From positions 1-35,877 of the forward strand of contig CAZQQV010000009.1 in assembly GCA_964595655.1 (NCBI GenBank): 35,877 nt of DNA, in the 5' to 3' direction. The position numbers were made by a program, and so were the translations under genes. Origin of the DNA: Caldimicrobium sp964595655 (GTDB lineage: Bacteria; Desulfobacterota; Thermodesulfobacteria; Thermodesulfobacteriales; Thermodesulfobacteriaceae). The notes under the pieces were generated by a model. The model was not told the DNA's origin, did not search any database, and saw only the letters and a program-made list of their open reading frames with translations. Below are positions 31,444 to 35,877 of the stretch, piece after piece; within the stretch, counting starts at the first letter, position 1, and each line of letters opens with the position of its first letter.

Positions 31444-32569
31444 TTCCCATCACTTTTAAAATATTTTCTTCAAAGGGTGGATAAATAACACCTTTTTCTG
31501 TAATAAAGGCAGTTATATACTCAGAAGGTGTTACATCAAAGGCAAGGTTTAAGGCCTTAGCTCTTTTGGGAGCTATTCTTTTGCCGGCGCAATAAAGAAC
31601 CTCCCTTTCATTTCTTTCCTCAATGGGAATTTTCTCCCCTGATGGGGTTTTCAAATCAAAGGTTGAAGAGGGAGCGCAGATATAAAAGGGAATACCATGA
31701 GTTTTTGCTAACACTGCAAGGCTATAGGTTCCTATTTTATTGGCTGTGTCCCCATTTCTTGCAATTCTGTCTGCTCCAACAATTACCGCCTTTATAAGCC
31801 CCTTTCTCATAAGAAAACCTGCTGAGTTATCTGTTATTATTATATAGGGAACTTTAACTTTGGACAATTCCCAGGCAGTAAGTCTTGCCCCCTGCAAGTA
31901 GGGCCTTGTTTCATCTACAAAAACCTTAATTTTTTTTCCCTTTTCAAAGGCCTTACGGATTACCCCCAGGGCTGTCCCATAACCTCCTGTGGCAAGAGCT
32001 CCAGTATTGCAATGGGTCAAAATTCCTCCCTCAGGCAAAAGCTCGCTTCCAACCTCTGCCATTTTAAGATTGGCAAGAATATCCTCTTCCCAGATAGAAA
32101 GTGCTTCTTTTTTAATTCCCTCAAGTAATTCACTAAAACGCTCCTTATCCACTTTCTCTGTATTCTCTTTGTTCCACCTGAGGAGATACCCCTCGAAGAC
32201 TTTTTTTATCCTCTCAAGGGCCCAAAATAAGTTTACAGCCGTTGGCCTTGCTGTGGAAAGCTTCCACTCCATCTCCCCGAAATAGTTCTCAAGCTTTTTC
32301 AAAGAAAGAGGGAATTTTTTCTTTCTCTCTATCTCCTTTAGCCCCACATAGATTCCAATGGCTGCAACTATTCCTATGGCTGGAGCCCCTCTGACAAGCA
32401 TCTCTCGAATGGCACTTCTTACATCTTCAAGGGTTTCAGCCTTGATATATTTTTCCTTTAGAGGAAGCTTCCTTTGATCAAGAATATATAATGCTTCCTC
32501 AGTCCAGATGAAAGGTCTTATGAAGTCTGCCTTTTCAGGCTCAATAAGATTTTCCCTGTGAAGATCCAA
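31436..32569 (-). CDS. mtnA: S-methyl-5-thioribose-1-phosphate isomerase
   Basis: MtnA isomerises methylthioribose 1-phosphate to methylthioribulose 1-phosphate in salvage of the methylthioadenosine left after polyamine synthesis. The 377-residue protein has LVRGAPAIG near residue 59, the catalytic Cys187 in THCNTGALAT, DETRPYLQGARLTAWEL, and the catalytic Asp in GADRIARNGD near residue 267. It is homologous to eIF2B subunits, but these residues mark the isomerase. The start is TTG at 32569, right after the gatB stop, with GGAG 7 nt upstream. It complements SpeE, which releases methylthioadenosine. It could also act on ribose or 5-deoxyribose phosphates, as reported for some relatives. Confidence 0.95.
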   Translation of the reverse strand: MDLHRENLIEPEKADFIRPFIWTEEALYILDQRKLPLKEKYIKAETLEDVRSAIREMLVRGAPAIGIVAAIGIYVGLKEIERKKKFPLSLKKLENYFGEMEWKLSTARPTAVNLFWALERIKKVFEGYLLRWNKENTEKVDKERFSELLEGIKKEALSIWEEDILANLKMAEVGSELLPEGGILTHCNTGALATGGYGTALGVIRKAFEKGKKIKVFVDETRPYLQGARLTAWELSKVKVPYIIITDNSAGFLMRKGLIKAVIVGADRIARNGDTANKIGTYSLAVLAKTHGIPFYICAPSSTFDLKTPSGEKIPIEERNEREVLYCAGKRIAPKRAKALNLAFDVTPSEYITAFITEKGVIYPPFEENILKVMGNV

Positions 32570-34003
32570 CTATTTCTCCAAAAGCTCTGTTAGTATTTTA
32601 TTCACAACCTTTGGATTGGCTTTACCCTGGGTCTTTTTCATCACCTGCCCAACAAAAAAGCCAAGCAGCCCCTTTTTCCCTGCCTTATATTTTTCAACCT
32701 CTGAAGGATTCTCCTTCAAAACCTCTTCACAAAGCTTTCTAAGAAGCTCCTCTGAACTCTCCTGAACTAATCCCTTTTCCTCAATAATTTGTTTCGGGAA
32801 TACTCCCCTTTCGTAAACCTCAGGAAAGACCTGTTGTTTAGCAAGAGTAATAGAGATTACTTCTTTTTCTACAAGTTCTAATAGTTCTGCAAGCATCTTA
32901 GGAGTAAGTCTTGTTTCAGTAATATCCACATTGTCTCTGTTGAGATATCTTAAGACCTCAGTTAAAATAAAGTTTGAAACATTCTTTGGATTGGGATAAA
33001 GCCTTACGGTTTCTTCAAAAAAGTCAGCAAGGGTCTTTTCCTCAGTAAGAATTCCTGCTTCATAAGCCCCAAGACCATATTCTCTCATAAAGCGTTCTTT
33101 TTTTGCCTGAGGAAGCTCAGGAAGCTCCCCCTTTATTCTCTCAATAAGAGACTCTTCAAGCTGAATTTCGATGAGATCTGGATCTGGAAAATAACAGTAA
33201 TCGTGGGCCTCTTCCTTTCCTCTCATAGGATGAGTGGTCTGAGTTGCTTCATCATAAAGCCTTGTCTCCTGGACAACCTCTTTTCCTTCAAGAAGAAGCC
33301 CAATTTGACGCTTAATTTCATAGGCAAGGGCCCTTTCTACATGCTTAAAGGAATTCATATTTTTAAGTTCCACTTTTGTACCAAAAACTGAGCTTCCCTT
33401 GGGTCTTACAGAGACATTGGCATCACACCTCAAACTTCCCTCTTCCATATTTCCGTCACAAATTCCAAGATAACGCACAATGCTTCTTAAGGTTTTAAGA
33501 TAAGCCACTGCCTCTTCAGGAGAGTGAATTTCAGGTTTACTCACTATTTCAAGAAGGGGAACCCCGGTCCTATTAAAATCCACATAAGAAAAGGGAAGTT
33601 TTTCGTCGTGAATAAGCTTTCCTGCATCTTCTTCAAGATGGATTCTCACAAGCCCGATTGTCTTTTTCTTTCCGTTTATCTCTATTTCAACGGCTCCACC
33701 CTCTGCAATGGGAATCTCATATTGGGAAATCTGATAATTCTTGGGCAGATCAGGATAGAAATAGTGTTTTCTCGCCATAACTGAGGTAAGATTAATTTTA
33801 CAGTTTAGGGCTAAAGCAAGTCGTAGCGCATACTCTACTGCCTTGCGATTGATTACTGGTAAGACCCCGGGCTGACCTGTGCAAATAGGACAGACCTGAG
33901 AATTGGGAGCTGCACCGAATTTAGTGGAACAGGAACAAAAGAGTTTACTCTGGGTGCTTAACTGGGCATGCACTTCAAGCCCAATTACAGCCTCAAACTC
34001 CAT
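32570..34003 (-). CDS. gatB: Aspartyl/glutamyl-tRNA amidotransferase subunit B
   Basis: GatB is the tRNA-binding kinase subunit of GatCAB, which turns Glu-tRNA-Gln or Asp-tRNA-Asn into the amidated form. With the ATG at 34003 the protein has 477 residues: LEVHAQL at the N-terminus, zinc-binding cysteines 23, 25, 38 and 41, the VPLLEIVSKPEIHSPEEA segment, and the C-terminal YqeY-like domain ending in a helical tail. The AAGGGG site 5 nt upstream favours ATG 34003 over a GTG at 34009. gatA and gatC are not next to it. It is the first gene of gatB-mtnA-rex-dut-thyX, behind a good promoter. Confidence 0.98.
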   Translation of the reverse strand: MEFEAVIGLEVHAQLSTQSKLFCSCSTKFGAAPNSQVCPICTGQPGVLPVINRKAVEYALRLALALNCKINLTSVMARKHYFYPDLPKNYQISQYEIPIAEGGAVEIEINGKKKTIGLVRIHLEEDAGKLIHDEKLPFSYVDFNRTGVPLLEIVSKPEIHSPEEAVAYLKTLRSIVRYLGICDGNMEEGSLRCDANVSVRPKGSSVFGTKVELKNMNSFKHVERALAYEIKRQIGLLLEGKEVVQETRLYDEATQTTHPMRGKEEAHDYCYFPDPDLIEIQLEESLIERIKGELPELPQAKKERFMREYGLGAYEAGILTEEKTLADFFEETVRLYPNPKNVSNFILTEVLRYLNRDNVDITETRLTPKMLAELLELVEKEVISITLAKQQVFPEVYERGVFPKQIIEEKGLVQESSEELLRKLCEEVLKENPSEVEKYKAGKKGLLGFFVGQVMKKTQGKANPKVVNKILTELLEK

Positions 34004-34030
34004 GCACACCCCTTTTTACAGATTTTTCTT

Positions 34031-34058
34031 AGTGTAACCTATTTTAAAAGCCTGTCAA
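34031..34058 (-). promoter_or_regulatory. Promoter of the gatB-mtnA-rex-dut-thyX operon
   Basis: On the minus strand, a perfect TTGACA (34053-34058) and TACACT (34031-34036) are separated by 16 nt. The gatB ATG is 27 nt past the -10 box with its ribosome binding site between. Confidence 0.55.
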
Positions 34059-34237
34059 TGTTTATTCTGCCTTTTTGTTAGCACAAAACGATTTTGTTTC
34101 CTTTTATTGCAAACTAAAGAGGTATTTCCTCTCATAATAAACTCATAGGCTAAAACCTTCATCTATTACATCATCTAACAAGCTATCCAAGGCTTTACAA
34201 CCTTTAAAGAGGTGACTAAAAGATTTTAAATTCTTGC

Positions 34238-34294
34238 GGTAGCTAAAACCTTTAGGTTGCGCAAGATTTTTCGCAGGCTAAAGCCGCGGCTACC
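34238..34294. repeat. GTAG-hairpin inverted pair (REPIN-like), 57 nt
   Basis: It starts with GGTAGC (34238-34243) and ends with GCGGCTACC (34286-34294). Inside are a TTTAGG core in forward and a CTAAAG core in reverse orientation. It lies 93 nt before tRNA-Leu. Its right end matches the right end of the copy at 7809-7903. Confidence 0.75.
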
Positions 34295-34337
34295 AACTAA
34301 ACCCAAATCTTAAAATCCAGTGCACTCAGACCCTTTA

Positions 34338-34365
34338 TTGTCAAAGAGAAAAATTAATTTAAAAT
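34338..34365 (+). promoter_or_regulatory. Candidate promoter of tRNA-Leu (and possibly endoQ)
   Basis: TTGTCA (34338-34343) and TAAAAT (34360-34365) are 16 nt apart. The tRNA begins 21 nt after the -10 box. The nuclease gene follows the tRNA by only 20 nt, so it may be read from the same promoter. Confidence 0.55.
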
Positions 34366-34386
34366 TATTAAACACTTTGAATTTTT

Positions 34387-34471
34387 GCCGGGGTGGCGGA
34401 ACTGGCAGACGCGCTGGATTCAGGATCCAGTGGGAGTTAATCCCGTGCGGGTTCAAATCCCGCCCCCGGCA
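34387..34471 (+). tRNA. tRNA-Leu (anticodon CAG)
   Basis: An 85-nt class II tRNA. The acceptor stem is GCCGGGG/CCCCGGC with discriminator A. The anticodon arm is CTGGA-TTCAGGA-TCCAG with anticodon CAG. A long variable arm (about 34428-34446) and the T arm GCGGG-TTCAAAT-CCCGC follow. The 3' CCA is not encoded. It would read CTG codons. Confidence 0.97.
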
Positions 34472-34491
34472 TATTACTTTATATCAACTTT

Positions 34492-35793
34492 ATGAGAAAT
34501 CAAAAATTACCTCCCAAAGAGATCTTACAAAATTCTTTTCTTGCTGATTTTCATTTGCATTCAAAATACAGCCGGGCAAGCTCAAAGAATATGGAGCCTA
34601 AAACCCTCTCTAAAGTCGGTAAATTGAAAGGCCTTGACCTTCTCGGAACCGGGGATTTTACTCATCCCCAATATTTAAAGGAACTTAAAGATTACCTTGA
34701 ATATGACCCAGCCTCGGGCTTTTATATGGTAAAAGATGAGGACCAGAATGGTTCTAAATTTGTCTTATCTGCCGAAATTTCTCTTATTTTTTCTCAGGGA
34801 GGAAAAAGCAACAGAAGGGTACATCTCATACTTATTGCTCCAACCTTTGAAGTGGTTGATGAAATAAACCTTTATCTCTCCAAACTTGGAAATCTCTCTG
34901 CTGATGGAAGGCCAACTTTTGGCATCTCTGCAGAAAAATTAACCCTGGATCTCCTTAAAATCTCACCTGAAATTCTCATTATACCTGCTCATGCCTGGAC
35001 ACCCTGGTATTCTGTCTTTGGTGCCTTTTCTGGCTTTGATAGCCTTGAAGAAGCCTTTGGGGAGGCCACTCCCTATATCTATGCCATAGAAACTGGGCTT
35101 TCTTCCGATCCGGAGATGAACTGGAGAATTTCTGCCCTTGATAAAATTACCCTTGTTTCCAATTCAGATGCCCATTCACCTTCAAAAATCGGAAGAGAAG
35201 CCACTGCCTTTTTTTATCCCATGACCTATGAAAATTTCTATAATTCTATTAAAGAAAACAAAATTGCCTATACCATTGAGTTTTATCCTGAGGAAGGAAA
35301 ATACCATCTTGACGGCCATAGATCCTGTAAAGTGGTGCTAACCCCAAAAGAGACTATGGAGCTCGGGTATAAATGTCCTGTATGCGGGCAACCTATAACC
35401 ATTGGAGTTCTCCACCGCATCGAAAAACTTGCCGATAGACCCGAAAATTATATACCCGAAGGTAAGCCCTATTCGGTTCACCTTGTTCCTTTATTAGAAA
35501 TTCTTGCAGAGGTCTTTAATGTGAATCCCAATAGCAAAACCCTTGATAAACTATATCACCAGTATGTGGAAAAGGTTGGTACCGAATTCGATATTCTTCT
35601 TAAAAAAGAGCTTTCAGAACTCTCTGAGATTTTGCCAGAAAAGCTCTTTGAAGCCATAAAAAGAGTTCGAGAAGGAAAAGTCTATGCCAAGGGAGGATAC
35701 GACGGAGTCTATGGAACAATAAAAATATTTGAACCTGAAGAAAGAGAAAAACCAGATCTCCCACGACAAAAAAGTCTCTTTTCCCTCAATTAA
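34492..35793 (+). CDS. Endonuclease Q homologue (PHP-domain DNA repair nuclease)
   Basis: EndoQ nicks DNA 5' of deaminated bases (uracil, hypoxanthine, xanthine) and abasic sites. It is best known from Thermococcales, with a few bacterial members. The 433-residue protein has a PHP metal site: Asp19, His21 and His23 in DFHLHSKYSR, GTGDFTHP with Asp55 and His58, PAHAWTPW, and SNSDAHSP near 223-230. A zinc finger follows, with Cys279, Cys295 and Cys298 (GHRSC, CPVCG). The VREGKV...GYDGVYG end section is also family-typical. The last residues include QKSLF (426-430), which fits the bacterial beta-clamp-binding pentapeptide. It follows tRNA-Leu by 20 nt, with no clear ribosome binding site. No base excision partner is adjacent. 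Confidence 0.88.
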   Translation: MRNQKLPPKEILQNSFLADFHLHSKYSRASSKNMEPKTLSKVGKLKGLDLLGTGDFTHPQYLKELKDYLEYDPASGFYMVKDEDQNGSKFVLSAEISLIFSQGGKSNRRVHLILIAPTFEVVDEINLYLSKLGNLSADGRPTFGISAEKLTLDLLKISPEILIIPAHAWTPWYSVFGAFSGFDSLEEAFGEATPYIYAIETGLSSDPEMNWRISALDKITLVSNSDAHSPSKIGREATAFFYPMTYENFYNSIKENKIAYTIEFYPEEGKYHLDGHRSCKVVLTPKETMELGYKCPVCGQPITIGVLHRIEKLADRPENYIPEGKPYSVHLVPLLEILAEVFNVNPNSKTLDKLYHQYVEKVGTEFDILLKKELSELSEILPEKLFEAIKRVREGKVYAKGGYDGVYGTIKIFEPEEREKPDLPRQKSLFSLN

Positions 35794-35877
35794 CCAACAA
35801 TATTGTAAAAGAAAAATCAGAATCTGCTCACATCTTTAAGGCATAAATTTTGCAATTTTAATTTTAAAAAAGCAGTG

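Larger units (their letters stand above)
34010..34386. other. Gene-free stretch between gatB and tRNA-Leu
   Basis: It holds the gatB promoter (34031-34058), a repeat pair (34238-34294) and the tRNA-Leu promoter (34338-34365). The rest (34059-34237) is AT-rich with no credible gene. A CAAAA-CGA-TTTTG palindrome at about 34084-34096 has no assigned role. Confidence 0.6.

Noticed and set aside
34010..34100. Rex operator upstream of the gatB-rex operon
   Set aside because: No TTGTGAA-type inverted repeat with the right spacing was found; the CAAAA-CGA-TTTTG palindrome does not fit it.
35797..35806. Operator-like palindrome ACAATATTGT after the endoQ gene
   Set aside because: A single 10-nt AT-rich palindrome at a 3' end is expected by chance and has no partner copy.

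Overview
The window reads as chromosomal DNA of an AT-rich, probably thermophilic and anaerobic bacterium. The translation genes are bacterial in type (GatB, IleS with a C-terminal zinc cluster, LspA, L25/Ctc, Rex). The proteins are rich in Lys, Glu, Ile and Leu, and thymidylate comes from ThyX. A CooC-type nickel-insertion ATPase and a citramalate synthase point to CO/acetyl-CoA metabolism and to isoleucine made from pyruvate. Together these suggest Thermodesulfobacteriota (relatives of Thermodesulfobacterium or Caldimicrobium). That placement is inference from gene content and was not searched.

Layout. 1-1341 (minus): a type II restriction-modification pair, with the endonuclease cut by the left edge. 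1487-7764 (plus): a packed run of FmdB-like zinc ribbon, DUF1844 protein, ispE, prs, rplY, pth, PsiE-like membrane protein, guaA and a dolichol/phytol-kinase-like membrane protein. 7988-9824 (plus): Rho_N-like small protein, purC, hisB. 9821-19209 (minus): eleven tightly packed genes, transcribed in the order speE, flavodoxin-like, nitroreductase, DsbC-like lipoprotein, AMMECR1, DnaJ-domain, lysC, cimA, cooC, cysS, cvpA. 19362-27393 (plus): ileS, lspA, a novel zinc-knuckle/TPR membrane protein, a pabB-pabC fusion, leuB. 27855-28994 (plus): truD. Then tRNA-Arg(CCG) (minus); the minus-strand operon gatB, mtnA, rex, dut, thyX (34003-29415); tRNA-Leu(CAG) (plus); and an endonuclease Q homologue (34492-35793).

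The genes are mostly core metabolism and translation. PRPP synthetase, PurC, HisB and GuaA share PRPP and purine chemistry. LysC, CimA and LeuB serve aspartate-family and branched-chain amino acids. Dut and ThyX together convert dUTP to dTMP. The gaps between transcription units carry a dispersed family of GTAG-footed hairpins resembling REP/REPIN elements. No rRNA, CRISPR array, insertion sequence or prophage was seen.

Most worth following up: (1) the EndoQ homologue ends in a QKSLF pentapeptide that fits the bacterial sliding-clamp motif, a possible counterpart of the archaeal EndoQ-PCNA link; (2) the 633-residue protein combining an exact CCHC zinc knuckle, TPR-like helices, a coiled coil and a C-terminal membrane hairpin; (3) the GTAG hairpin family; (4) departures from usual motifs in Rex, SpeE and ThyX; (5) a possible internal start in lysC; (6) a CCGG-family signature in the truncated endonuclease.
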